Source of the DNA: Chionis minor
Taxonomy: Eukaryota > Chordata > Aves > Charadriiformes > Chionididae
Reading direction: 5' to 3'
Assembly (NCBI GenBank): GCA_013398295.1
Contig: VZSF01008977.1
Location: 1,069,475-1,133,474 of the forward strand
Length of the DNA: 64,000 bases
Below are positions 36,465-50,194 of this stretch, piece after piece. The position numbers and the translations under genes were made by a program. Each line of letters begins with the position of its first letter. Position 1 is the first letter of the stretch. The notes beneath the pieces are model-generated. The model was not told the DNA's origin. It saw only the letters and a list, made by a program, of their open reading frames with translations, and made no database searches.

Positions 36465-39457
36465 ATTTTCTGTCTCATTTATGAATTTTTATAATTGAAG
36501 TTTAGTTTGGCAGACCCAGTCAGACACTCTTAGTGTTCAATTCATAAAAAAAAGCTGAAATAATTACTCAGACATGAAGAGATTTTACTGCACGTATTTG
36601 TTTACTATGAAGTCTTGGAACAGCAAAACAGATGTTTGAACAAACAGTTCCTATTGCAGCTCTATCTCTTCCCAGATTAGGTTTGAACTCATCTTCGAAT
36701 AGATTAGCTCAGCAGTTAAAGTTTGTTGAAATAACCTCTCAGTTCTTTGAATATTAAAATTTCATAATCTGCAGAGCTCGGCATTTAATGTCCCATAGCT
36801 GCTATATTAATATTCCTCATCAAAGAAGAAATATTTCCATCTAGAGGATCTATAAAGCAAGACTTTCAGTTTTCTTCCCATGAAAAAGTGGCATTCACTC
36901 TGCTTGTTTTGATCTGGACCAATACTATTCAGCCATGAATTATCGCTAGTTTTAAATCCCTTAGAGTCACAACTTGAAGACTGAAAGAAGCAAATACTGA
37001 TTCAATGATATTTAAATGAAAGAATGAAGACATCCTACTTCTGAATTAAATACAGGATGGAAGTATATTTATTTTATAGAGATCAAACTTTCATAAGCCA
37101 TGGGAAAATTGGCCTCATGGTTTGCCATTCTATACGTCTTGCAATTTAAGTAGTATCTGCTGTGAATGGTAAATGCATTCTTTATTATTTTTTGCAAGTA
37201 TGTTTCCATCTTTTTTATTTCTGTAAAACAACTTCAGAGAGAGTGGGATCTCCAGCTGTGGAGTACTGCAGTCGGTAGCAATGTAGCCTGCACCGTTTTT
37301 AATAGTCTGCACACAGACTTTACAGCATCCCTGATTTTTCAACATGAATAAACTCCAAAGACAGGAGAAGCTTTGGTATCGCCTATTTATTCATTTGTTT
37401 CATTGCTGATCCTGCCAGAGGGGTTCTTGATAAGCACTATGCTTATCGTTTTCAGCACGCAGGCATGTCCACTTGGAGCCATGGTAAGACCATCAAACCC
37501 ATTTTGCCTTGGCTGCTATGCAGCCATAAATAGATAAGGTTTTGTGAGTATTAAGAGAGCTACAGACTTAAAAAATTACATAAGTATGCAGATAGAAAAG
37601 GACAGACATTTCAATGGGAGCCATTTTCACAGATGGCAAGTGACAGTGAAGATAAACAGATCTGAGTTTTGTGTCAGGCAAAGAAACTTGGTGGTGTTTC
37701 TCTTAATTTACTAAGATTTAGGCTTGAAGCGTAGCAAGGAATTCTCAGACACCATATAGAAAGACAAATTCATTAGAGCATGGTGTCCAAAAAGGTAGGT
37801 AGTCATCATATATTGATTTCTGAAGTTGTTCACCGTTGTTCAACTAATCAAAGAATGTTTTCGATATCACAATGGACGTCAACTCTGTTGTTGGGCAAAA
37901 GTAACCAGTTTCTTGTACAGAGTAGAACAGTTGTCACTAAGAGCAGAGGAGGAGCTTCCTTAATCCAAAATAGTCTAATGTTAAAACAGCATAATTATAT
38001 GGGGGTTCTTATGTACAGGGGAAAGGAATGACTAAGAAAGATGCTCTGTAAAGAACAAAGGTGATTAAGAAAGCAATCAGGCACAAATGTACTGTGCTAT
38101 TTCAAATGAGACTTTATACCTGCTTTATGATTTGCCTGATTTTCTGATTTCACTGCCTTAGGAGAACAGAGAGAATCCAATTATTTTCCTGTAGCAGCCA
38201 AATATACAACTCATACTGATAGGTGAAGTATATTACCATAATTGTCCTAAATTTTTTGAAAAGGCTAATTATTTAATATATGCTTTCTAGTATTTATATA
38301 TTTAAAGCTACAGGGAACTGCCACCCCCTCTGGTGATTTCTCCCCTGCAAGCAGGTACAACAGCCAGGAGACCTGCCAGCAGGCACTCACGGTTCTGGCT
38401 CGAACGGAGACTCTTTGCATATGAGGGAAGTCGTGCTATTTGGTCCTGTCCATGATGAAGGATTACACTGGCTTTGGTTTCTGTACTGTTCATTTTTAAT
38501 AACTTGATAGCGGTGTCACAAAGTGAAGTTAAGGTCTGGAGAGTAATTCTCACAGCACGTTTCATATTTGATATGAAAATGACTCTTCTTATTTTTCAGT
38601 TCCCCTTTATTGGGTCTGTATGACTAGATTGAATATATCTTTGAGGTGATTGGCTTTGTACATAATTCATCAAAGCAAAAGATTGTTTTAATATTCATTT
38701 CATAATTAATTTTGATGTACATTAATAGAAATCTGTGAGTATTTCAGTTGATTTTTACATGTCAAAACTATTTGCTTTTGCTCTCAGAGCTAAGAGAATA
38801 CTCTGGAAGAATAAAATTTCATGAAATCCTGATTTCTGTACGTCTCTGCTTTAATATGTTGACATTTCACTGTGTCTCGCTTCAGTAATCCCTTAATCAA
38901 GGTATATATAATGGTTTTAATTGTTTGCATAAACCCGTCTTGGTATCCATGGTACCATTTGTCTGCTCTTTTCCAGAATTCCTCCAGATGATTTTTGTTT
39001 CAAGCGATGTAGTTCCTCCAAGTCTGCCCTGTATTTTACCTGCTGCTGCACTGGAAAATGGCTAGCATCCAACTTCATGAGGTTTAACTTGTGTGTGAAA
39101 CCTGAAATTGTGTTCTTCTGCTCTCATACTGCAAACTCAATCGGAGAACTTTATCCGTGGGCATAACGGCTCTCTAGCAGTTTTGTCTTTCCTTTTCATT
39201 ATTCTCCCACAATATGCATAACATACTAATCAATTTAATCTAATTTCATAATCTTTCATCTGCTTTTCTAACTTTAATAGGTCCTCCTAAGTTATTTAGC
39301 TTGTTCTTGCTGGTGTTTGCAGCATTGGCTTGCTTCTCGAGTGTGATTTTCTTTCTTTTCACATATATTCACCTGATACAGAATTGATGAGATCCTGAAA
39401 CATTCATGTTCTTGTCTGTAAGTATTTTGCAAATACTCTGACAGAACAGGTAAAAAT

Positions 39458-39473
39458 GTTGTCACCTAGCAAC
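39458..39473. promoter_or_regulatory. RFX-like palindrome with wider spacer
   Basis: gttgtcacctagcaac has outer arms GTTG and CAAC, with a right half-site (ctagcaac) close to the RFX consensus. The left half is imperfect and the spacer longer than in the classic X-box. Confidence 0.2.
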
Positions 39474-40640
39474 TAATAGCATTTTTTTCTATATATATGA
39501 TTTTTTTTCTTCTGGAATTGCCTAGATGATTTTTCCCCTTAATTTTCACTTGCATTTTTTTTGAGAAAATGAGAATGTGTTCTAAAAAAGTTTTTAAAAA
39601 TGTAAAAGTCAGATGGCTGTTAAATTAGAAGGCTAAGAAATATCATGCAAGTTATTACAGTCTAGAAATTAGCATCTGTATTCTCCTGGTATCTTTGAAA
39701 CCGATGACTGTGAAAAATTCCTTAGTGAACACATATTTTTCCTATGCAGTATATGGGACTTTGGGGGAGCCAAGCTGGCCTTGTTTTGTACTGCACTGTG
39801 TAAGGAACATTTTTTAGGGGCAGGGCGATTTCCAGTACAAGACCAGTATTTTTATTCTGGTTCTGGAAACATCACGGAATAAAAATCAAGTACAAAAAAG
39901 TTTGCCCATGAGCTTAACTCATTATATTAATCTCTAAGAAAAACCAGTAACACATACACTATCTTTCTTCATCACTAATGTCTGAGAATTTTATGTCAAT
40001 TCCCAATTACCCAGTTCAGGAGCAGAGGCAAAAAGAGCAGACATCACTCCAGGGGAAACCTGTCACTTTGCTGTTGTATTCTGTAAGCAATCAGATCCTT
40101 TAGAGGAAAGCATAAGAAATTCTGTCTGGACAATCTTTAATTAAATACGTATTGTAAAGGGTTTTTTTCCAGTCCTAAATGATAGCCATGTCTGAAGCTC
40201 TAAAGCTTTGTTTTGCTTGTTTGTTTGGATGTTGTTTTTAATCTTAAGTAGGCAAATGCTGCCTTTGTCCTACAATTTCAACTACCTTTTTGAGTTGTAT
40301 TAGTGAGCTGCATAGGATTAGTCTGATTTTAAACTTCTTCCAAATTTCCAGATTAACCACATTTCCAGTTACTTTTGAGAGAGTCAGTAGGAGACATGAG
40401 TGCCTGCTTTAAAAATTGGCAGTATCTGATACACCTCTTCACTGTCTTTAGCACTCATTGTTTCTCTAGGATGGGTTTCTTTTTCATGTCTTTTATATAT
40501 TTTTCACCACTTCTGTCGATTTTTTTCTGAAGTAATAAGAAATTAGAATTGGGCAGATAATTATGAATAGAGCTATATGAAGGGCTTAAATAATGGCATA
40601 ATATAGTACTATGTGATCTGTAGGTGTGTGTATATAGGTA

Positions 40641-40840
40641 TATACTACCCACACCACCTAAGACCCTGTTAACCTTTTTAACTACCACTCTCATCTGAGA
40701 AAATGTGGTTCACTGGCTCTTCACAAGGATGTTTTGGTCTTCTTGATATCATTTTAGTCCATTTGAACTCATCCTAGGACTTAACATAATTGCTCTCTGT
40801 ATAGATTACTCTGCCTTTCCTGTGTGTTATATTTTGTTGT
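40641..40840 (-). mobile_element. Possible very old CR1 fragment
   Basis: The plus strand has ccctgttaacctttttaact followed by a tgtggttcactggctc-like segment and acaaggatgttttggtcttc. This vaguely parallels the older CR1 consensus around 'gcattagcctttttagct...ggctcat...aggtctttctc'. The similarity is loose and could be chance. It is listed because the order of the three phrases is collinear. Confidence 0.25.
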
Positions 40841-40850
40841 TCGGAGCTGA

Positions 40851-40887
40851 AGCAGGAGCCCTTCTGCTCCCTCCTTTGGCTCCTGCT
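40851..40887. repeat. Perfect 10-bp inverted repeat, 17-base loop
   Basis: agcaggagcc (40851-40860) is followed by its exact reverse complement ggctcctgct (40878-40887). The stem is GC-rich and stable for its length. The loop is rich in C and T. It sits in otherwise AT-rich sequence. No known small-RNA family is recognised. Confidence 0.8.
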
Positions 40888-43800
40888 GTGCTATATGATT
40901 TTAAACCGAGTTCAAATGTTATATTTCATGATTTTCCCCCTTCTCTTGATCATTAATAAATACATTGTGTGACATTAATTTACTATTAATTAAACACCCT
41001 TATGCTACCATTGTCATGAGCGTTAGTGTTATATTAATGAACACACCTAAAACTTTCCTTCTGTGATGGGAAGCAATGCCTTGTTCTTACTGTTTTTTAT
41101 AGCTTCTAATTTTTTTTTAATCTGTGGTAGGAGATGACAGATTTCAATTTTTGATTTGCCTAGCAGGATTTTTTTTTTGCGTAGAGTTTTGTCTAAAACT
41201 TTTATTTTCTTCTCTAGCATTTCTTTGCTCCAAAAAATTAAGGCAAAACCCAAAAAGGCAATAGGGTCTGCCCCAGTGAAAGCTCTCGAGCTTTCCCTCA
41301 TCTTTGACCTTTTACAACATTTGAACTCTGAACTGTGACTGGCCGCATTACCTGGATATTCCTATGAATTACCAATAGACCTGCCCAACTCTGCAGGCAG
41401 CACAGGAGTTACAGAGCAGGACTGCAAAGTGCCTTGCTGAATAGCGATATAAACATACTGTTCCCCGTATCCTGCAATATTTGTTTGCAATCACCAGTAG
41501 CAGCAGTATGTAGATGCTGCTCTTTGCTAGACCCATCTGTAGTCATTACATTTTTCCTTCTGGAAAGAGAGGTATGCACCACTATGTTCCTTTCCTAATA
41601 CGACATTCAGAGCCATAAACATGCCACAGTTTCAGGTGCAAAAATCCATGAACTTTTAAAAGAAATTCAGCGTACAAATAAATGGCAGGATATGGCTCAT
41701 TAGTAAATGTTTGTGAGGCTAAGCAACTCTTTAAAGTGTTATAGAGAAAGCGTTGCATAATACAAACAGGTATTAAATCAATGTAATAAACCCCTATATA
41801 ATCCATGACTAGATTAATGCTTTATGGCTGAACTTGTTTTCAGATGCACTCCGTTAGGCAGTTTAGGATTCTTGTTCTTCTTTACTCATTCTAATGTTAG
41901 TCAAAGTTAGTCCAAAGTCAAAATCTTAACTGCTAGTTTGTCCTGTTTGTTTTAATCCCCTACTTGTGCTACTGCAGACTGTAACATACCTTCGTAAAAC
42001 GTTTGTTCTAGATTAATCTGCAACTAGAACAGCTTGTCTCTGTAGCTGAACAGATGTGTTTCAACAGGCTGGCACTCTGCAGAATTGTCCTGAAATTCTA
42101 CTTTTTATGTAGCTCTTCTCACTGCTAGTTTTTCACTGTACCATCTGTATTGCTGTCATGCAAAAGCAAACTCAATGGGGCATTAAGAACTTGCTGATGT
42201 TACTGTTTCTTGTTGGAGCTGAAAAAGAACTGTTACTTCGCTCTGCCTTTTGCTGACTTTGTCACCCTTAATCAAAGTGGCGATATAGCTTTCTGGGGCA
42301 GTTTCTGAGGCCAGTAGATGCACAGGGGGAAACTGTGTGTTTGGTCTGTGCCCCCATGGAAAGAGGGATCCCATGCTCAGGATCTTAGAATTGAGCAACA
42401 GCTATAAGACTGCTCTGCACCTGATCCCAATGCCTTCCCTCCTGCAAGATGGCGTGAGAAACTCTGGATACATACATCTGTGCTGTGCATCCAACTGCTC
42501 TGTAGAGCAGGAGTTTGCTTTTTTTCCCCCTTCACATCTCATAATCTTTAATGACACAAACAAACTTATCCACCACCCCCAACAGGCCTCAACAAACCGA
42601 CAGACAAAAATGCAATCACCATTTAATATTTTGGGGAAAGAAGAGGCAAGGGCCATTTTCTGAGGCATTGCTTTAGTGGTCAGCTTCATGAAAGCTGGAC
42701 TACAGTTCATGCATATGCTTATGTGTGCTTGTCTCCTTGACTGCAGCAGGGTGGAGGGGATCATGGTCACAATGAGTGGCACAATCTGAAAATTGTCACC
42801 ACCTGAAATGCTGCTGCTAAGCAGTGATACTTCGTTTTTCCCTGTCTGCCCCATTTAAGTGAGTTAGGAAGCATGATGCAGCGTTGTTGTTTTCACCTGA
42901 TGGTTTACAGGACGATAGAAAGAGTGTCCTGCCTGAGCCCTACTTCTTTCTTTGCCAGTTAGCTCAAGCCAAAAGTCCACATCCCTCTTGGTTGCCCATG
43001 CTAAGATCATTTTGGTCCTCTCTTCAAAGTGGAAAAAGAATGAACAGAGCACCATATTCTGCTCCGTTGTTTCAGATGCTTCAAGTCACCACCAGGATTA
43101 CGTGATTGCAAGCCAGTGTAAAATTTAATTAAATGGCTTGGAGACACTCACTGGAGCATTGTTGCCTTTTGCCTGTGTTCTGGTTTTGTCATCCTTTGTT
43201 CCTGTGCATACATCAAAGTACTGCATTTGTTTCTTTTCATTGCTGCCTGAAACCAATAAAAGAACAATCTTTCTGTGAAGATAATGAAGCACCTTTTGGG
43301 AGAAAAATAAAATTAAAAAAATAAAAGAAAGAGATTAAAAAAAAAGAGATCACCCAATATAATTTTTTTATGACATTAACTCCTGGTGGATTTGCTGATA
43401 TGCAACATATGAAACTGTGCTAGGTGGAATCACACTCTAATAACCCAAGCACAATAGCACCATGGGCTCAGATGAGACCAAGACTTCAAATGTCAGTTGC
43501 AGCAAAGCCAGCATAGCAAACATCATGGTCCTAGTTGTCCCATTTCTAAAGTTTGTGGAGTGCTATCTAGTCTGAGAATTATTTTTTTTCTCTGAAAGTT
43601 CTCTGGACAGTTCATAATAATACCATATACTTGCATAAAACACTCTTGGACCAAGATATCAAAGGTGTAATAAGTAAACCAGGAAGAATTCTTCTGAATT
43701 CAGCTGGAGGACTTCTACGCTCCCTGCAGTTGTCATGCAGTGTTTATCACAGGATCCTGCAGCCTGACTTTCCCGCTGCTGGATCATTTTTCTTCAGGTA

Positions 43801-44125
43801 TCTTCACCATGTGCAGAGACCTGCAAGCAGGGGTCTCCTCAACCACCTCACAGCTATGTATTGGGTGATAGATACCACAGAAGCTAGGACTGGCATATTA
43901 CTAAGCTGAGCATTAAAATGCTTACTCCTGTATGGGCACTCAAGGAGTCTGTGTTGGCCAGTTGGTGGACAGTGAGGTGAGGGGTTTTGTCCGTTCAATG
44001 TGTTCATCTGGTGAATATCAGTTTCTGAAATGTCAATGTTTTCTTAGTGTTTCATGCCATTTCGTGTGATTGTTTCTCACTTGAGTTACTATTATTATCT
44101 CAAAAATTTCCCATCTTTCTTGGTC
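40888..44125. other. Non-coding sequence, nothing recognised
   Basis: Contains the longest open frame of the window, 150 codons on the minus strand at 42402-42854. It has no recognisable domain, and its strand and frame are contradicted by an overlapping plus-strand frame of similar quality, so neither is accepted. An A-rich patch lies at 43301-43349. No transposon is recognised. Confidence 0.55.
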
Positions 44126-44165
44126 TCTCCTCTCCTCTCCTCTCCTCTCCTCTCCTCTCCTCTCC
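44126..44165. repeat. (TCTCC)8 pentanucleotide microsatellite
   Basis: Eight perfect copies of TCTCC. All pyrimidines are on the plus strand and all purines on the minus strand, a composition able to form triplex H-DNA. It generates spurious Arg-Gly-Glu and Ser-Pro-Leu text in translation. Probably length-polymorphic. Confidence 0.97.
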
Positions 44166-47100
44166 TATGTACTCTCTCACAGCCCAGTGACATTTTCCCA
44201 ACCGAGCTAAGCAAAGGCCATGCAGTTCTGCGCTGCAGAAATGGCCCTTGGGGCTCAGCTGGGGCTCCAGACTTGGTCTGGACTGCAGGCAACAACATGC
44301 TTCTCCTGCTTTTAATGTCACATCCTCTTCTTCTCTTTGAGTGATAACAGATGCTTATTGAGATATCTGCAGCAGCCTGATTGTCCTGGTATATTTTTAC
44401 ATTAAAGTAACACACCAAATTATTTATGAAAAATATGGAGTACAGAAGGAACAGTTTTCTTTGTCCAGGTTTGCAAACAAAAGAGCAATATTTGTTGTTT
44501 GATTTTTTTTGAAACGGATAAATTTCTGCTAAAATACATTGTATTATATCACGTCTTAAAATACTGGCTGAGTTCTGATTTAAGATATGGTTTAAACTGT
44601 TGATATATATGAGGATTTCTCAGGAATCCTTAGATAATCTGTAGACTGAGCTGAATTATGTTGTTGGGTTGAATGAACTCCCAGATACCCTATGGAAGCT
44701 GTGGAAGGTATAAATCCCTGAACATATTTAATTTATTCTTAATCCAAGTACAAAATAAGGGTGTTAATTTACATATTTTTTTGATTAAATTCATTTTATA
44801 GGTTCTGGAATACAGCATAGTTGGAAGTTGCATTTTAGTGCATTTTGTGAACAACAACTCAGTACAGCTTGCAGCAAATTGGTCTAGCACAGAACTACCC
44901 TTAACTGAAACAGATAACCTAGAAATCACAATGAAGCACAACCCTCACTTATGCTGGCTGGGAATTATACCTAACTCTGGTTACCTTGTTTTGAGACAAT
45001 TCTGCTTAGGTGAGTTGGAGGTGAATAGTAATGTGACCTGTTCATGGTAGTATTAACTACCCTTACTCTTATGTAATCTAAAATCCCAGGTTTAGAAACT
45101 GGGAATATCTCTCAGTATATTTTCATTCCTGTAAAATATCTGAAGAAATAAGTGAATTTAAACACACATACATATTAAATTAACATGCTTTTGTTGCTAA
45201 GGTAACAAATTTCAGGTCTTCTCTCTGTGAATACTGCTCCACAGGTAGCACTTAATTCACAAGTATTAAAGAAGCTGTTTTATGCAGCCATTTAGTGACA
45301 TGAACAGTACATGGAGTTGAGGTGAGTGAGTGGTTTAGCAGGAAATTTATATTCAGCACGACACTGAAGGCTCTGTGACAAATGGAATTTAGAGGGAATC
45401 ATATTAATGAGTAGTGCTCTGTACTAAGGAGGCAAAACAATAGCAGAAGAGACAGCTTCCCCTTATTTGCTCCTCTCTTTTGCCCAGGTTCTCTCACCTT
45501 TGACTATGTCATTCAACCACTTGTCAGGGCTTTGTTAGAAGAGTAAAAAAGTGTTTAGCACTGCTGACTTTTAACAAACAAACAGTGAACTTCATTAAAT
45601 GTGATGCCTTGGCCAGGAGAATGGACTTGGGGAAGATGTTTTGATATTCTCATAGCAACCGTGCAGAGAAAAGTGGCTGGCATTTCAAGGTGTTGCTTTC
45701 TTTAAAAGGTGAATTCATATGTCACTCTTTGGTTTTTTACACTCTAATTGGACAGAAGTTTACAAAGACTAAATTTCACAACATTTGGCAAAAAGGAGAA
45801 AGAGAATATAGAGATGGCCTTAATGAGCCAGACCAAAGCAGCAAGTGCACATGTGCCTGTGATCAGAGGATGAAGGATTAGCTGGGGATAGTTAATGTGT
45901 TTTCGTGGAAGCAGACAAGCCCAATGTACCTTTGTCAGGTATATTTTATCTTTGCTTTTTATAGCTTGGGTGCGGAGATTTTGAGCTTTGTCTCCAAATT
46001 CAGGAAGAAACTCTTTGTCTGACTGGTGGGCAAGATGATAGGGTTGGGGGGAGGATACTCTATGGTATCAGTTTGACGATGCCTTGTCAGAACATCAGCT
46101 GCTACTTCCTCTGATGTGTATGACGGTTTAAAATCACCCTGAGGTTACACGTGCTTATTCAGTTCCCCTGGTGATGAAAACTTGCAGAAGATTACAGCAG
46201 CACAATGAAATGTTTCTTTTTACTCATAGAGGGAGGACAAAAGAACCTGAAATGCGGATGGTAACATCTGGGCAAGGCAAGTCTATTGAACAGTCTCTGT
46301 GTTGCTACACCCCAGGTGATGTCTGTAGACATCAGGTAGAAATACAATCTGTTTATTCATTGAACCTTGAATTATAGTGAATATCAGACTCCAGATCAAA
46401 ACTCTACCCTGAATCATTGCATTTTACCCGAGCCTTTCCTTCCTCAAAGTGATCTGGGCATTATCAAGTAAATCCATTATTTTCATTATTGTTTTCATAA
46501 TTGAAGGTTATATGGTTTCTATAACTTCTTAAATTAATAAACGTGACAATTACAAAACTTGACAGGCAGAAAAAGAGATTCTGGAGAACAGCACTTGAGG
46601 AGGAGACCATTTTAATGGTCACCTTTTTGGCAGACTTCCATTATTGTCTGTTACTACTCAGCAAACATCACTGTTAGATAAATGCTATAATTCAGCCTGA
46701 TGTGATTCTGAACCTCAGATTCTGTCTGTTTCTATGAATACTTCTTCCCTTCTATTCTTCTTAGAGTAGTAGTTTTTGTTTCTTAAGTTGCAAAAAAAAA
46801 TCTGGAACTAACAGTGTAGAAACTTCTCTTTAGGATACAGGAAAAGCATAGCAACACAAAATGCTTGCTGCTTGTTAATTTATGGTCTTGAAATGATGGT
46901 AGGTAGAGCTTGGCTCAGATGTGGTGCAACTGTGGAGAATAAATGGAGTACAAATAGAAGGTAGAGCGTGGTTTCGATCAGATTTGTGCTTGTATAATTC
47001 CACTCCTTTGACTGGTAGAAGACTAAAATCTGCCTGGCATGGTGTTCTTTAATCTGGTATACCAACCAGGTAATTGGTTGACAGAAACAGTGGCCAGACT

Positions 47101-50100
47101 TCTTATTTGCATGCCAAGATGATTTTTTCAAACACTTTTCTGAACATAACTATTTATCAAAATGAAGAATATTTCAAATAAGGGACTAATGAAGATGAGA
47201 ACTGGCAAGGCACCTAAAGGGTATGACATTTTAATGTGATATAAGGTGGATTAATAGACAAGAAGTATTTGGAAGAACTGCAAAAATTTGTTAGAAGACT
47301 ACATTTCTGGCTAGTAGCGGTATTGTTGAAGACAAGCAGAAAAGTTCTGAAGAAAAAATGGCATTCTGAATTTTCCTTAAAGGATAACCAGGTTGCCTAT
47401 GTTAGAAATGACAATATTAAATAACCTTGACTTCTCAAAGTGTGTATTCTTGTAACATGATTTCATTATGCTGTGTTCTACCAAAATCAAGTCCTTTTAT
47501 AAACCAATATATAAAAGATGTTGGTATACATTGTGAGGAGGAAAGTTATGAGGAAAAAGCACACAGTTTTTGTGCTTTTGCTGATGTCTTTAAAACACTC
47601 ATACCATCACAATTTCCTCTTTACATTTATTAATTATAAATAAAGTCTCCTAACTGGGCTTTCACTGTATGCCAGAATCAAGGGTCCAGGGATGAACCAC
47701 CCTGAGAGCTCAGGTGAGAGCAGTGAGGCTTTTAAAGGTTCTCAAGAGTCAGTCTCTGTGTGAGAATCTTAAGCCAAATTCTCTTCTTCTGTATCTCATT
47801 ATATCACTGGTGTTGTTCAATACCTGTCTGTTTACTCTCCTTGGGAAACTACATAGAAATTAGAAGAGATTTCTGTATTACACGAATAAACCTGTTAGGC
47901 TTCTTCCTATTAAATATGACTATCATGCTTAATCCCTCTCAGGAGGTTAAGGATAAAATGGTTCATTCATTTTAAAGGCCTATTTGTTAAGGCTAGTTGA
48001 GTAGAGGAGTTCACTTCAGAAGAGGTTTGCACAAATATATCAGGCAAAGCTGTCTTGATTGTACCTTCTTGTTCTAGGTCCAGGTATAATGGCTGGTAAA
48101 CTGGGGAGGCAAATAGATATCTTCAGCAGGACAGCAAATCTTTCCTGTTACTCCCTCATTGGTATTGTATCTCTCTCTCCTACTTAGACATCTCTCTTCC
48201 ACTTTGGTCAGATAAGAGTGTGACACTGTGGAAAACATTCCCCAGGTCTGGACTAGTAGATGTGTACCATGCTTTGGACTCACATTGTACTTTCCAATCA
48301 TATTAACTTGGTTTGGATGGTCTTGGAATTAGAGAGTTTTTATTTGTTAATAATATGAGTTCAGCACAGTTCATCAAAGTCTGGGTGAGCTCAGCTCAGC
48401 CTAGGCTCACACGCAACTACAGTGGTGTTCTCCACTGTGAGGCTCTGGACATCATACCAGCTTCCCAGTCCTTCCACCATGAAACAGTAAGGAGCACTTC
48501 TAGGGCACAGAGAGGGCATAGCCTTCTGATAGACTTTGCAAGATCTTCTCTTGCTGAAAACTTAAGGAATCAAGGGTGCGAATCTGACATTAACTTCATT
48601 TAGGACCTGAAAGATTCAGTGAGTTCATCACTCCCACCTTCCTGATTTTGGTTAATGCACTATTATATGAAATTTTTGTAGCAAAGATTCTCCTTTGGTG
48701 CTGGAGAACATGCCAGTGTCTAAAGCCTGGTAGCCACTTAACAGGTTTTTATAAAAAGTAAGGATTGATCTACAAAGATGTCCTCAGAGGTTTGAATAAC
48801 AGTTTAGCTACTGGGCTTCTCAGATGCTGAATTCCTTCTGTAAAGAGAATATGTGGAAATCCTCAGCTGGGAAGATTGTGAGGAGCCTGTCAGCTTGTTA
48901 GATGAATGACCTGAGGAAAGAGATACCCTTAAACCTGATCTAAATCTTCAGAAACTTATTTCCTTTTGATTCTGCATGCCTGTGTCTTTATAATCCTTTT
49001 TTTCTCACATTGCCTTCTTTTGAATTTGGAAAGTTGCTCGTTTCATAATCTACCTTGAATTAAAGATGATTCATGGTAACCCACCTACAACAGGTTTGAC
49101 ATTCCCTAAAATTTGTGGCCTAGGAGATGTTAGCAAGGGCTCAGATCCCTGGATCATTGCAAATATCTGAAATGCATGATTGTGTGTAAGTAGCAGGTCT
49201 CTGAGAGTCCTCCAGTGGTCGCTATTAGTCAGGGACCTCTTTGACGGACAATAAAGCAGTGGGGCCTGAAGCAATTGTTTCTCATGTTCCCTTTCAGCAA
49301 TGGTAGGTCCTGGTCACTGTGGTCTTGAGCTGCTGTGACTGGGAACCCTGGGCTGCAAATGGACTTTGCATGGATGATCCTGTCCTTGCAGGTGTCCCCT
49401 GCAAGTCCTCCCCACCAGTCATGGGTGAATTGGATCTGCTGGCCCTGACAAATCCTTGTATGCAGGACAGGCATCACCACCACAGAGAATCTCCTTGAAT
49501 ACAAGTTTCAAAAGATGACACTGCTATATATTTCTGGTTCTGAGAAGCAAGAGGGATTTCCCAGAAAAGGGAGGACTTGAGAAGCTATCTCTATAGATTT
49601 TATGTCAGTGGTATTTCTGCCATTGTTTAACGTAAAAAGCAAATCGAGCCATGAAAGGATGGGGGAGAGGGGATTTAAAAACAACACCAGGAAAGAAAAT
49701 ATTTCCCTTTCTGTTCATAGCTTCTCTGTCTAACAAATCTCCTTCCCAAGCAACTCTACATAAAGTGAGTGGCACGTGCTACCAATGGCTCGGCAAGGCA
49801 CTTCTGCAGCTGTTGGTATTTACTATACAGCTGCTTGATTTTATGCTTTCCAGCAGCCTGCTTATTCAGAGACAGTCTCTTGCTGTGGAAAGAAATACGG
49901 GAAGCCATTAGCTGGCTTTTATTCTTCAGAGCACAAAACAGCACAATGAGTCGGCTGGGATTGTAATGTTCATGTTTATGTATGTTGCAGCCCTAGTGTG
50001 AAATCTGTCCTAATGGTTAGATATTACATGCTTAATCTCTGGTTTTAAAAAGACAAAATGTAAAGCAATTTTTCTTTTAGACTTATATTCTAAAGCTGCA

Positions 50101-50192
50101 GTCATATCCATGACTTTACAGAAGAGAGGGTAAGCTAACAGCGAAGGGAGTTCTTTGATGCTTTGCTGTTTGCTTGCATGTTCGTATCCCAA

Positions 50193-50194
<2 letters not shown>
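44166..50194. other. Non-coding sequence, nothing recognised
   Basis: About 6 kb without gene, RNA gene or recognisable transposon. An RFX-like palindrome occurs at 45193-45206. Short frames here match no family. An A run of eight or nine lies near 46792-46800. Confidence 0.55.
45193..45206. promoter_or_regulatory. RFX X-box-like palindrome
   Basis: gttgctaaggtaac is an imperfect palindrome with intact GTTGC and GGTAAC half-sites, 11 of 14 identical to the symmetric X-box GTTGCCATGGCAAC. It shares the 10-mer gttgctaagg with the site at 32139. Binding by RFX factors is a prediction. Confidence 0.35.

Larger units (their letters stand above)
33457..40640. other. Non-coding sequence with possible regulatory motifs
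   Basis: No gene recognised over about 7.2 kb. Points of note are a TAATTA-octamer composite (36451-36464), a minus-strand frame with plausible splice signals at 38308-38565, and an RFX-like palindrome at 39458-39473. The regions near 36400-37000 and 38600-38930 have even, AT-rich, non-repetitive texture. Confidence 0.5.

Noticed and set aside
36704..36720. tRNA A-box-like string ttagctcagcagttaaa
   Set aside because: No matching B box (GGTTCGAATCC type) at the right distance and no cloverleaf pairing, so not a tRNA gene or tRNA-derived SINE.
42402..42854. Longest open frame in the window (150 codons, minus strand)
   Set aside because: No domain, signal peptide or repeat is recognisable. 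An equally open plus-strand frame overlaps it, and a frame of this length is expected by chance in 64 kb on six frames.
44054..44418. Overlapping frames with Arg-Gly-Glu and Ser-Pro-Leu repeats
   Set aside because: These are translations of the (TCTCC)8 microsatellite and its flanks.
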